Shown piece by piece: positions 51,807 through 59,248 of a stretch of 64,000 nucleotides of DNA (its first letter is position 1; the number at the start of each line of letters is the position of its first letter). The notes beneath the pieces are model-generated. The model saw only the letters and a list, made by a program, of their open reading frames with translations, ran no database searches and had not been told where the DNA came from. The stretch is from an uncultured Eisenbergiella sp. GTDB lineage: Bacteria > Bacillota > Clostridia > Lachnospirales > Lachnospiraceae. A program made the translations under genes and the position numbers. The stretch covers positions 1-64,000 of the forward strand of contig CAJUEL010000002.1 in assembly GCA_910585455.1 (NCBI GenBank), read 5' to 3'.

Positions 51807-54017
51807 TTATATTGCGATCAGGTAGTAATCTGATGGTACGTAAAAGTCTCCATGATATCTCAGATATAAATGGTAGGCAGGATTTATTTTCAGGATTCGC
51901 TCTGCCAGTAAAAATAGTGTCTCATATCCATAATAAGCGCTTATTATGAGCGCTGGACGGTATGCGGCGATTTGTGCGCTGCAACAATCCAGAAGCTGCA
52001 ATTCTTTGCCTTCTCCGTGCAGACGGATGAAGCCTGTGGCCCCGATGATATCATGATTGATATTAACCTCTGTTTCTTCACAGACTTTAATTTCAAGACG
52101 TTTTACCCCGCGCAGGTTACAGGTGAGCTTTAAGGCATCGTCGTCGGATTTCACATAGCATAGAATTTTTTCATAGCTGTCGCCATAGGCCTGAATAAAG
52201 CTACGAACATCATTTCCTTCTGTCGCCCAGAGATCCACAAATACTTTTCCTTTTGCATCTGGCATCAGGTCAGGATCAAACACCTGAGGATAACTTTCTG
52301 CTGCCATTTGCAGAGCGGTTCTGTCCAGATGCAACCAGTTGTCCAGCAGGGCACTTAGTGTACGGCGGGAACGGTAATCGGAGAGGCTGGTATATAACGT
52401 GACAATGTGATTTCGGTGCTCTTTTATCAGGTTTGTCCGTTGCTGAAAGAGTTCATATTCTTCTTGCGCAGGATCCAGTTTTCCCCAGAACGTATTATGT
52501 TTATAAAAGGAGAGAGTATTCTCATAAGCGTCTTTGTTTTCGACTAGTTCTTCTTGCAAAGCATGCACCATCTGGGATGTCAATGAAAGTAAATCATTTT
52601 TCTGTATTTCCTCCATAAGCTCCAAAAAATGTATATCCGTACTATTCTGGTAGGGAAGGGACGGATATTGTTCTGCAGCTTGCTGTTCTGAAAGAAAATA
52701 TAACGGAGGCTTGCTTTCTTCTAAATATGCAATTTCGCTTTCGGACAGGGTGTGATAAATATGGTCTTCCAGTTGATAAAAATGAATAAGTTTTGCAGCT
52801 TTGTAAACAAAAAAAACATCCTTTGAAGAGCTAAAATCATATATTTTGGAAAGAAAGCTATAAACATTCTGAGGCTGCTCTGCATTTTCCTTGAATAAAA
52901 GGAGTAATATTTTCAGAATTTCATCCTGATAGCGTTGAGCACGTAATGCTAAAACGGCATATTTCACCGCTTTATTTTTATTTTCGTTATGGGCATATAT
53001 CAGGGCTAATGTGCTATATACCTGCTCCAGTTCTCCGGCAACGTATACGGTAAACGGGAAATACTCGTTTTCCATTTCATACAATGCTTTCTCCAGGTGC
53101 AAGGCACATTCGTCACGCTTTCCAAAACGTAGTAGATTTTGCCCGGTCCAATATTCCATATCCGGATGATGACCGCCGATTGCCTCATACTGTTTATAAA
53201 GCTCAGTTACCTCTTCTAAGGTTGAAAAAGGAAGCATACCAAGAACTCTTTCTGCGTTGGAAAAAGCGTTGAGGCGTAGTGCGGCTTCCATTTCTGTGTC
53301 CGCATGCGCAATCACATTACGAAAGGCGTCCAGAGCACCAGTGATGTTTCCTTTGGCGAGAAGTGAATCCCCGATATAGGACCATAACCAGTACTGTTCT
53401 GGATGCTCAGCTACTTCCTTTTGCAAAATAGAAAGATTTCTGTCCGCTTTATTTTTCTTCCTGGATATATTGGAGGCATAGCCCGTATGATAGATGGAAA
53501 AGAGGTCTCCTGCATCATATACGACTAAATTTGGTTTGCCTGCATTAACCAGTTTTTCGTGTATTCTGCCCTCATATTGTAATCTTCTGTCACGGCGAAT
53601 TAGTCTGTCCTGCATTGTAGTAGAGAATATTTTCCCTTCTTCATCCAGATGCATCATTTTGCAGCGTATGACATCGGGGCGTTGTTCTGGAGGATAAGTG
53701 TTCAAAAAGGTAAGCAGCTCTCTTATTTTGGGAATATCCGAATTTGGAAAATATTCATCTGCATCCAGAAAAGCAATCCAGTCTCCCTTTGCTTTTGACA
53801 AAGCAAAATTCTTTGCGGCCGAGAAGTCATCATTCCACTCGAAATGGTAAACTGTCGCCCCCATTTCCTCGGCTATGGTCACGGTATTGTCCTCCGAACC
53901 GGTATCCACAACGATCTGTTCACAAACGATTCCTTTCCCCCAGGAAAGGGCGCGGCGGATATCATCCTCTTCGTTTTTCACGATCATACACTGGGAAAGG
54001 CGCAGCATCCTTTTCAT
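51807..54017 (-). CDS. Glycosyltransferase-TPR-FkbM-like protein, left cassette
   Basis: A 736-residue protein with three parts. Residues 1-230 are a family 2 glycosyltransferase: LSQCMIVKNEEDDIRRAL, VVDTGSEDNTVTIA, and the DxD in AFLDADEYF. Residues about 230-500 are helical repeats of TPR kind (YIGDSLLAKGNITGALDAFRNVIAHA). The last 150 resemble the FkbM methyltransferase end (VDLWATEGNDVRSF, GFIRLHGEGKELQLLDC, ILKINPAYHLYLRYHG), though the SAM-binding glycines look partly lost. Direct placement after flagellin suggests it modifies that flagellin. The start follows AGGGAGATAAAG; a frame back to 54200 overlaps flagellin and is not used. It is a paralog of 61086-63296. Confidence 0.82.
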   Translation of the reverse strand: MKRMLRLSQCMIVKNEEDDIRRALSWGKGIVCEQIVVDTGSEDNTVTIAEEMGATVYHFEWNDDFSAAKNFALSKAKGDWIAFLDADEYFPNSDIPKIRELLTFLNTYPPEQRPDVIRCKMMHLDEEGKIFSTTMQDRLIRRDRRLQYEGRIHEKLVNAGKPNLVVYDAGDLFSIYHTGYASNISRKKNKADRNLSILQKEVAEHPEQYWLWSYIGDSLLAKGNITGALDAFRNVIAHADTEMEAALRLNAFSNAERVLGMLPFSTLEEVTELYKQYEAIGGHHPDMEYWTGQNLLRFGKRDECALHLEKALYEMENEYFPFTVYVAGELEQVYSTLALIYAHNENKNKAVKYAVLALRAQRYQDEILKILLLLFKENAEQPQNVYSFLSKIYDFSSSKDVFFVYKAAKLIHFYQLEDHIYHTLSESEIAYLEESKPPLYFLSEQQAAEQYPSLPYQNSTDIHFLELMEEIQKNDLLSLTSQMVHALQEELVENKDAYENTLSFYKHNTFWGKLDPAQEEYELFQQRTNLIKEHRNHIVTLYTSLSDYRSRRTLSALLDNWLHLDRTALQMAAESYPQVFDPDLMPDAKGKVFVDLWATEGNDVRSFIQAYGDSYEKILCYVKSDDDALKLTCNLRGVKRLEIKVCEETEVNINHDIIGATGFIRLHGEGKELQLLDCCSAQIAAYRPALIISAYYGYETLFLLAERILKINPAYHLYLRYHGDFYVPSDYYLIAI

Positions 54018-54043
54018 TTCTTTATCTCCCTTCATCATAAAAG

Positions 54044-54073
54044 ACCGGGGCGGGAGATATTCCCCGCCCCGGT
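54044..54073 (-). terminator. Attenuator-like hairpin between left flagellin and glycosyltransferase
   Basis: ACCGGGGCGGG and CCCGCCCCGGT with an 8-nt loop, then CTTTTAT on the minus strand. The short T-run predicts partial termination, so much more flagellin than enzyme would be made. The same element is at 61030-61059. Confidence 0.75.
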
Positions 54074-54150
54074 TCCTGTTTTGCAGACATGGAACCATGT
54101 CTGATGGATTACATAATTTCCTGCTTGTTCTGCTATGAAATCCGGATAAA

Positions 54151-55863
54151 TTACTGGAGCAGCTGCAGAACGCCCTGAGGAATCTGGTTTGCCTGAGCAA
54201 GCATAGCCTGCGCGGACTGTACCAGAATGTTGTTCTTGGTGTAAGCCATCATTTCCTTTGCCATGTCAACGTCACGGATGCGGCTTTCAGCAGCAGTCAT
54301 GTTCTCTGTTGTCACGCTCAGGTTGTTGATGGTGTGCTCCAGACGGTTCTGAAGGGCGCCAAGCGCACCACGCTGTGTGGATACAGTGTTGATCGCAGCT
54401 TTGATCTTGTCAACAGCCAGTTTCGCACCAGCCTGTGTGCTGATATCCACATCACGCAGACCAAGGGATTCAGAATCCATCGCATTGACAGAAACATTTA
54501 ACTGGTTAAAGTCGTCGGATGTATCGCCGATCTGCAGAGACAGGCTTTGACCAGTAGTAGCTGCTGTACCATACTGGATCAGACCTTTCCAGTCTGCCTT
54601 TGTAGCATCTGTAGCAACCGAACCACCGACACCATCCGTGCCAGCCAGATTGTTTTTGGTGTAGTCAACACCACCTTCTTTTTCAGTCAGGCGAATCATG
54701 GGTGCGGAGCCGAGATTGGTACCAACATAAAAGTTCTTGTTGTCAACAGCCGCATAGGTCAGACGGCTTGCTGCAGCCTTCAAAAGCTTATCAGTCTCAA
54801 CAGATTCTTCCAAATCCGTCAGATCTACAACATTGCCGACATTTTTGTACGCACTATTTTTACCAACTGCGAATACATAGGTAGTATCGCCAATCTTCAG
54901 TGCGCCGCCATCCTTTACGATGTTCGTATCAAGGGTGAAGCTTGCCTGCGCATAAATCCGACCTACATCAGAACTGATAGGCTGCTTTACAACTGTTACA
55001 CCGATCTGATTACCGAAGTTTGTTGCTTTAACAATGGTAGCACCAGTAGCATCCTTTACACCGACACCAATGTTAATAGAATAATCATCCTTGATTTTTG
55101 AAGCAGGCGGCTTTATACCAGTCATGGTAACCTTACCACCATTCACGCTGATATTGTATGTTACACTATCCAGAGAAACAGTAGCGCCATGCAATTTAGC
55201 TGCAAGGTATGTACCGCTCATTCCCTGACCTGTAGCTAACGCAACTGAAACAGCCTGCCCACCCTTCATCACGGTTGCAGTTCCGATTTTTACCGTAACT
55301 GTTTGACCTGCTGTTACCGTGCTCATGTTTAACTGGCTCAAATCAAAGGTAAGAACACCTGCCTGCGCTTTTTGACCGAGCTGTCCATCTACGATGGAAC
55401 CCAGTACAACTTCCTTGGGAACGCCGATGGTAGCCTTATTTCCAAGGGAGCCATCCAGCAGGCTGATGCCGTTGAAGTTGGTTCCAGCGGAGATACGGTC
55501 GATCTCGTCCTTCAGAGCAGAAACTTCTGCCTGCAGGTTTGCACGGTCCTCATCCTGGTATGTGCCGTTAGCGGACTGGTTAGCCAGCTCAACCATACGG
55601 TTTAACATGGAGTGAACTTCTGTCAGAGCGCCTTCAGCGGTCTGAATCAGGGAAATACCATCGTTCGCGTTCTTCTGAGCGGTCTCAAGACCTGTGATCT
55701 GCGCACGCATCTTCTCGGAAATAGCCAGACCTGCCGCATCGTCGCCTGCGCGGTTAATCTTGTAACCGGAGGACAGCTTCTCAAGGTTCTTGGAAACTGC
55801 ATTGTTGTTGTTTGTCAGGTTGCGGTATGAATTCAGAGCCGCAATGTTGTGTTGAATTCTCAT
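54151..55863 (-). CDS. Flagellin, left copy (probably silent in this orientation)
   Basis: A 570-residue flagellin. The D0/D1 N-terminal part (1-145, MRIQHNIAALNSYRNL, LSSGYKINRAGDDAAGLAISEKM) and C-terminal part (450-570, ending MLAQANQIPQGVLQLLQ) are nearly identical to the right copy; the middle (about 150-440) differs most, especially 160-290. It is exported by the flagellar system and polymerises into the filament. The leader has AAGGAGG and a CsrA-type hairpin. Upstream, homology with the right copy ends at the 27-bp dyad, and no sigma-28 promoter is seen before the recombinase gene, which reads toward it. Confidence 0.93.
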   Translation of the reverse strand: MRIQHNIAALNSYRNLTNNNNAVSKNLEKLSSGYKINRAGDDAAGLAISEKMRAQITGLETAQKNANDGISLIQTAEGALTEVHSMLNRMVELANQSANGTYQDEDRANLQAEVSALKDEIDRISAGTNFNGISLLDGSLGNKATIGVPKEVVLGSIVDGQLGQKAQAGVLTFDLSQLNMSTVTAGQTVTVKIGTATVMKGGQAVSVALATGQGMSGTYLAAKLHGATVSLDSVTYNISVNGGKVTMTGIKPPASKIKDDYSINIGVGVKDATGATIVKATNFGNQIGVTVVKQPISSDVGRIYAQASFTLDTNIVKDGGALKIGDTTYVFAVGKNSAYKNVGNVVDLTDLEESVETDKLLKAAASRLTYAAVDNKNFYVGTNLGSAPMIRLTEKEGGVDYTKNNLAGTDGVGGSVATDATKADWKGLIQYGTAATTGQSLSLQIGDTSDDFNQLNVSVNAMDSESLGLRDVDISTQAGAKLAVDKIKAAINTVSTQRGALGALQNRLEHTINNLSVTTENMTAAESRIRDVDMAKEMMAYTKNNILVQSAQAMLAQANQIPQGVLQLLQ

Positions 55864-55883
55864 AATAACCTCCTTGAAAGTTT

Positions 55884-55905
55884 ACGGGAAAGTCCGTTTT
55901 CCCGT
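55884..55905 (-). promoter_or_regulatory. CsrA-type hairpin in the left flagellin leader
   Basis: ACGGGAAA and TTTCCCGT form a perfect 8-bp stem with loop ACGGAC; the exposed GGA in A-C-GGA is the CsrA recognition core. A second GGA lies in the AAGGAGG before the ATG, so bound CsrA would block translation. Confidence 0.7.
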
Positions 55906-55943
55906 TTCAGGTTTCTATGGCAGAATGTCCGTAATACCGTCAA

Positions 55944-55970
55944 TGCGATTATTGGCGGGCAATGATCGCA
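55944..55970. other. Candidate recombinase core site, left (inverted copy)
   Basis: TGCGATTATT, spacer GGCGGGC, AATGATCGCA: 10-bp arms with 9 of 10 complementary around a 7-bp spacer. The right site (59140-59166) has the same spacer in opposite orientation. It lies 62 nt from the recombinase stop and is the exact point where homology between the two flagellin leaders ends. Confidence 0.75.
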
Positions 55971-56032
55971 TTTGAATTATCAAAATTGTAGACTGGCATT
56001 TTCTGTACTTTTTCAGACCTCCATACCCTTCA

Positions 56033-57130
56033 TCAGGTACTGCTTTGGAACTGCTTTTCTTGCAAAATTTCGTGAAGCTTTTGCATTTGCACCGCAATTT
56101 CATCCTGTTTGCCCGGATAAAGATGGCTGTAGGTGTTGAGCGTTGTTTCAACGTTTTCATGTCCAAGTCGCTCTGCGATCAAGACGGGACTGATGCCCAT
56201 TTCGATCAGCAGACTGGCATTGCTGTGCCGAAGATCATGAATACGGATTTTTTTTACACCGGACAGAAAGCAATGCTTTTGCATGGCCCTGTCTATAGTG
56301 TGTCTGCTGCACGAAAATATCCGCTCAGATATATCGCGGCCAAACACATATTTTTTCAGGTTCTTCACCAAAAATTCTGGCAATCGTATTTCCCGCACTC
56401 CCTTTGGCGTTTTGGGCGGAGTGACAATATTCTCTCCCTTATACCGTCGGAGCGTCTTCGTGATAGAAATTACGCCGGTTGTCGGGTGAAAGTCTTTTGT
56501 CTCCAGTGCGAGCAATTCTCCGATACGCATTCCTGAGTAATATAATAAGGAAAAAACCAATGACAGTTCGGAATGTTCAGGAAGGCTTTTCCAAAATGCA
56601 AAAAATTCGTTTTGTGTCCAAAAATCCATTTCGGAAGCCTTTTTTCTGCCAATTGATCCGGCAGTATGACATGGATTTGACGGAAGACAATAATATTTTA
56701 CAGCATAATTGAAGATGGCGGATAATTGATTGTTCATAGCCTTTAAATAGGTCTGAGAATATCCCTTGCCATCCGGAGTGCGATAGGAGGTCATCTTATT
56801 CTGCCATTGTCTGATATTGGAGGCCTGGATTTCATTGACAGGGAGTTTTTCAAAATACGGCAGAATTTTTGTCCTGAAAAGATGCGCTTTGCTGGAAAGC
56901 GTTGATTGCCGCAGTCTATGCGTCATATCTTCCATATATAAAGAATACAGACTTGAAAAGCCCATATCCGGACGCCCTTGCTTTTGCAATAAAAAAATGT
57001 GCTCCCATTCTTTGGCTTCCCGCTGCAGCTTGAAACCGCGCTTCTTCTTCTGTTTCCTGGCACCTGTATAATCCGTATAATAAAATTTACAGTACCAGGT
57101 TTTGCTTTGCTTGTCGAAATAAACCGGCAT
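56033..57130 (-). CDS. Tyrosine recombinase / integrase, likely the flagellin-switch invertase
   Basis: A 365-residue phage-integrase-family protein. An N-terminal AP2-like arm-binding part (1-50) is followed by a SAM-like core-binding domain (about 58-150) and the catalytic domain. Catalytic residues: Arg202 (GMRIGELL), His298 and Arg301 (HDLRHSNAS), His324 (RLGHENVE), Tyr334 (TLNTYSHL). All are present, so it should be active. It resembles Tn916-type enzymes, but no excisionase or cargo is beside it. It lies between two inverted flagellin cassettes and next to a dyad with tyrosine-recombinase architecture, so promoting inversion is its probable job. A TATAAT at 57194-57189 is the likely -10. 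Confidence 0.92.
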   Translation of the reverse strand: MPVYFDKQSKTWYCKFYYTDYTGARKQKKKRGFKLQREAKEWEHIFLLQKQGRPDMGFSSLYSLYMEDMTHRLRQSTLSSKAHLFRTKILPYFEKLPVNEIQASNIRQWQNKMTSYRTPDGKGYSQTYLKAMNNQLSAIFNYAVKYYCLPSNPCHTAGSIGRKKASEMDFWTQNEFFAFWKSLPEHSELSLVFSLLYYSGMRIGELLALETKDFHPTTGVISITKTLRRYKGENIVTPPKTPKGVREIRLPEFLVKNLKKYVFGRDISERIFSCSRHTIDRAMQKHCFLSGVKKIRIHDLRHSNASLLIEMGISPVLIAERLGHENVETTLNTYSHLYPGKQDEIAVQMQKLHEILQEKQFQSST

Positions 57131-57591
57131 AATGACCCATCCTTTCTTTTGTATGCGCCTCCTGTGGGCGATGTGTTTTGTGTTTCCTATTATATTTCAA
57201 AACGTATTGTCGTTCCCTTCCGCAACAGCCATGTTTAAGAAACTCATCATAATAAGTTATCCGAAAAAAATAATTTTCTGAATTTTCCGATAACTTATTA
57301 ATTTATATGAATATTCAAATATTATTCCGATAATAAATATAATAATCTGAATATTGTGATTATTATAAAATAAATCAGAATATTCTGAAAATATAGAAAT
57401 ATTTCTTTTTTTCCAAAGGGCTTGTCATTTCCCGGTCATTGTGTTAAAGTCAGGTTATTCGAATAATTCATATGCTTTCCGGAGAGATATACTTTTCCGC
57501 AGTATCTGACCAGAGGGGGATACCTGCGGAGTCGATCGGTGATTCAACCAGACGATACCATATTTATTATTATGACTGGAGGATATTGCTT
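57131..57591. other. AT-rich divergent control region between recombinase and Rpn gene
   Basis: No gene. It is much richer in A+T than its surroundings, mainly 57230-57420. An inverted repeat AATAAGTTATC (57251-57261) with GATAACTTATT (57289-57299), extended inside by GAAAA/TTTTC, gives a 16-bp stem with one mismatch and may be an operator. TTGTCA near 57423 with TAAAGT 17 bp later could serve the Rpn gene. Confidence 0.5.
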
Positions 57592-58767
57592 ATGGCAAAT
57601 AGCTCTGCTTTAAAAGAGCATTTCCCGCTCATTCGTGACCGGGAAGAAATTATGAATGAAATACATTCCGTGCCGGCGCTGTTCAATATATATGAAACGT
57701 GGAGCCGGGAACGAAAAGCAGAATTTCTGGACTTTTGCACAGGAAACAGAGGCGTGAAGATTTTATACGATTCATTTTTCAAGGAGGCGCTAAACTTCGA
57801 ATATGACAAAAGCCGTCTGGAGTTTTTCCTGTGCGCCATGCTAAAGAAGAAAGTAAAAATATTGAGAGTCCTTCCGAATGATTCCACCCGGATTGCTGAT
57901 GAATCCACACTTTTGATCACAGATATTATTGTGGAGCTGGAGGATGGCTCCATCGCAAATGTGGAAATTCAGAAAATCGGTTATGCCTTTCCGGGAGAAA
58001 GATGCGCCTGCTATAGTGCGGATATGCTCCTTCGGCAATACAGGCGGGTCAGAAGTAAAATGGGCCGCTCCTTTTCTTATCACAATATCAAAACGGTTTA
58101 CCTGATCGTGCTTTATGAACAGAGCCCCAGGGAATTCAAAAGCTTTCCGGATACATATTATCACCATGGAAAGCAGGTATTTGACAGTGGACTTAAAATG
58201 GAAATGCTGCAGGAGTTTATCATGATCCCGCTTGACATCTTCAAAAAATGCATGCACAATAAAACCATTGAAACCGATCTGGATGCATGGCTCACATTTT
58301 TGAGCGATGACAGTCCGGAGAAAATCATCGAACTGATTACGGCATATCCGGCATTTCGCGGAATGTACGAAAGTCTTTATCAGATGTGCCAGAATATGGA
58401 GAGAGTTATGGGATTTTTTTCAAAGGAGCTGCAGATACTGGACAAAAACACTGTTCAGTATATGATAGATGAGCAGCAGAAGGAAATTGAAAAGCAGCAG
58501 AAAACGATGGAGGCACAACAGGAGCAGCTTGAAGAGCAACGGGAAAAGATGGAAACTCAGCAGGAACAGATTGAAAAGCAACGGGAAAAGATGGAGACTC
58601 AGCAGGAACAGATTGAAAAGCAACAGGAGCAGATTGAAGCCCAGCAGAGGCAGATGAAGAAGCAGCAACGGGAAAAGGAGGAAGAACAGCAGGAAAGTCA
58701 GGCGAGAATCCGGGCATTGGAAAAGAAACTGGAAGCTCTGGAGCAAAATAAAGAGAGACTGGTCTGA
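57592..58767 (+). CDS. Rpn-like PD-(D/E)XK nuclease family protein inside the invertible segment
   Basis: A 391-residue protein of the PD-(D/E)XK transposase/Rpn group: FFKEALNFEYDKSRLEFFLCAML, STLLITDIIVELEDGSIANVEIQKIGYAFPGERCACYSADMLLRQY has the D...E-x-Q/K strand pair (D and ExQK) expected of the nuclease core. From about residue 295 to the end it is a Gln/Glu-rich coiled coil made of 14-residue repeats (EQIEKQREKMETQQ). I use ATG 57592 with GGAGG upstream; the frame back to 57472 has no site. It lies between recombinase and sigma-28 promoter. A role in the switch is possible but not shown. Confidence 0.78.
   Translation: MANSSALKEHFPLIRDREEIMNEIHSVPALFNIYETWSRERKAEFLDFCTGNRGVKILYDSFFKEALNFEYDKSRLEFFLCAMLKKKVKILRVLPNDSTRIADESTLLITDIIVELEDGSIANVEIQKIGYAFPGERCACYSADMLLRQYRRVRSKMGRSFSYHNIKTVYLIVLYEQSPREFKSFPDTYYHHGKQVFDSGLKMEMLQEFIMIPLDIFKKCMHNKTIETDLDAWLTFLSDDSPEKIIELITAYPAFRGMYESLYQMCQNMERVMGFFSKELQILDKNTVQYMIDEQQKEIEKQQKTMEAQQEQLEEQREKMETQQEQIEKQREKMETQQEQIEKQQEQIEAQQRQMKKQQREKEEEQQESQARIRALEKKLEALEQNKERLV
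58519..58644 (+). repeat. 42-bp tandem repeat, three units, coding for coiled coil
   Basis: Units 58519-58560, 58561-58602 and 58603-58644 start CAGGAACAGATTGAAAAGCA or a close variant. In-frame, 14 residues each. Confidence 0.9.
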
Positions 58768-58949
58768 TTGGTGAATCCGGTACTGAGCCGGTACTGAATT
58801 CCGCTTATACCTGAAACGATTGATTTATCGTTCATTTCCGGGCATAAAATAAAATCTGCAAATGAAATTATCAATTTTGCGTTTTTGGTTATCGCATCAT
58901 ACAGAGCAATGGAGTCTCAAAAAATTAGAAATTTTTTTCTTATTTCCGC

Positions 58950-58976
58950 TAAAGTTTTTATCGGCACGGACGATAT
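58950..58976 (+). promoter_or_regulatory. Sigma-28 (SigD/FliA) flagellar promoter
   Basis: TAAAGTTT (58950-58957), 11-bp spacer, GACGATAT (58969-58976), one base from the consensus TAAAGTTT-N11-GCCGATAT. It reads rightward across the recombination site into the flagellin at 59249. No equivalent is found before the left flagellin. Confidence 0.88.
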
Positions 58977-59139
58977 AGTAATTGAACACCAAAAGGATGA
59001 TGTCAAAGAGTCCTTTAAAACTAAAGTGATTCCTCTGACGAACATCCGGCAAATGGCGCGCCAAATGTTCAAAGTAACATGCGGAAGAGAAAGAATACTT
59101 CTGCAAAACTGTACGCAGGCATGTGTACATATTAAAAAA

Positions 59140-59166
59140 TGGCATGATTGCCCGCCAATCATCGCA
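59140..59166. other. Candidate recombinase core site, right (inverted copy)
   Basis: TGGCATGATT, spacer GCCCGCC, AATCATCGCA: 10-bp arms with 8 of 10 complementary. Spacer identical to the left site but in inverse orientation, so recombination would invert the 3.2 kb between them. It lies 164 nt downstream of the sigma-28 promoter and 82 nt before the flagellin ATG. Confidence 0.75.
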
Positions 59167-59206
59167 TATTAGCGGTATACCGGACATTCTGCCAAAGAAA
59201 CCCGAA

Positions 59207-59228
59207 ACGGGAAAACGGACTTTCCCGT
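59207..59228 (+). promoter_or_regulatory. CsrA-type hairpin in the right flagellin leader
   Basis: ACGGGAAA and TTTCCCGT form an 8-bp stem with loop ACGGAC; AAGGAGG at 59237-59243 gives the second GGA. Same as the left copy. Confidence 0.7.
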
Positions 59229-59248
59229 AAATTTTCAAGGAGGTTATT

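Larger units (their letters stand above)
58768..59248. other. Control region upstream of the right flagellin
   Basis: No gene. It holds the sigma-28 promoter (58950-58976), the right recombination site (59140-59166), the CsrA-type hairpin and the ribosome binding site. A 95-codon frame at 58885-59172 lacks a ribosome binding site and overlaps these signals, so I reject it. The predicted flagellin leader is about 265 nt long. Confidence 0.7.

Noticed and set aside
56033..57130. Prophage or integrative element carrying the recombinase
   Set aside because: No excisionase, relaxase, capsid or other element genes are near; the gene is enclosed by the flagellin cassettes with matching inverted sites.
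58519..58644. Possible CRISPR-like array
   Set aside because: The 42-bp units are directly adjacent without spacers, in-frame, and encode a coiled coil.
58885..59172. 95-codon frame upstream of the right flagellin
   Set aside because: No ribosome binding site, overlaps the sigma-28 promoter and recombination site, and has no family features; best read as leader.
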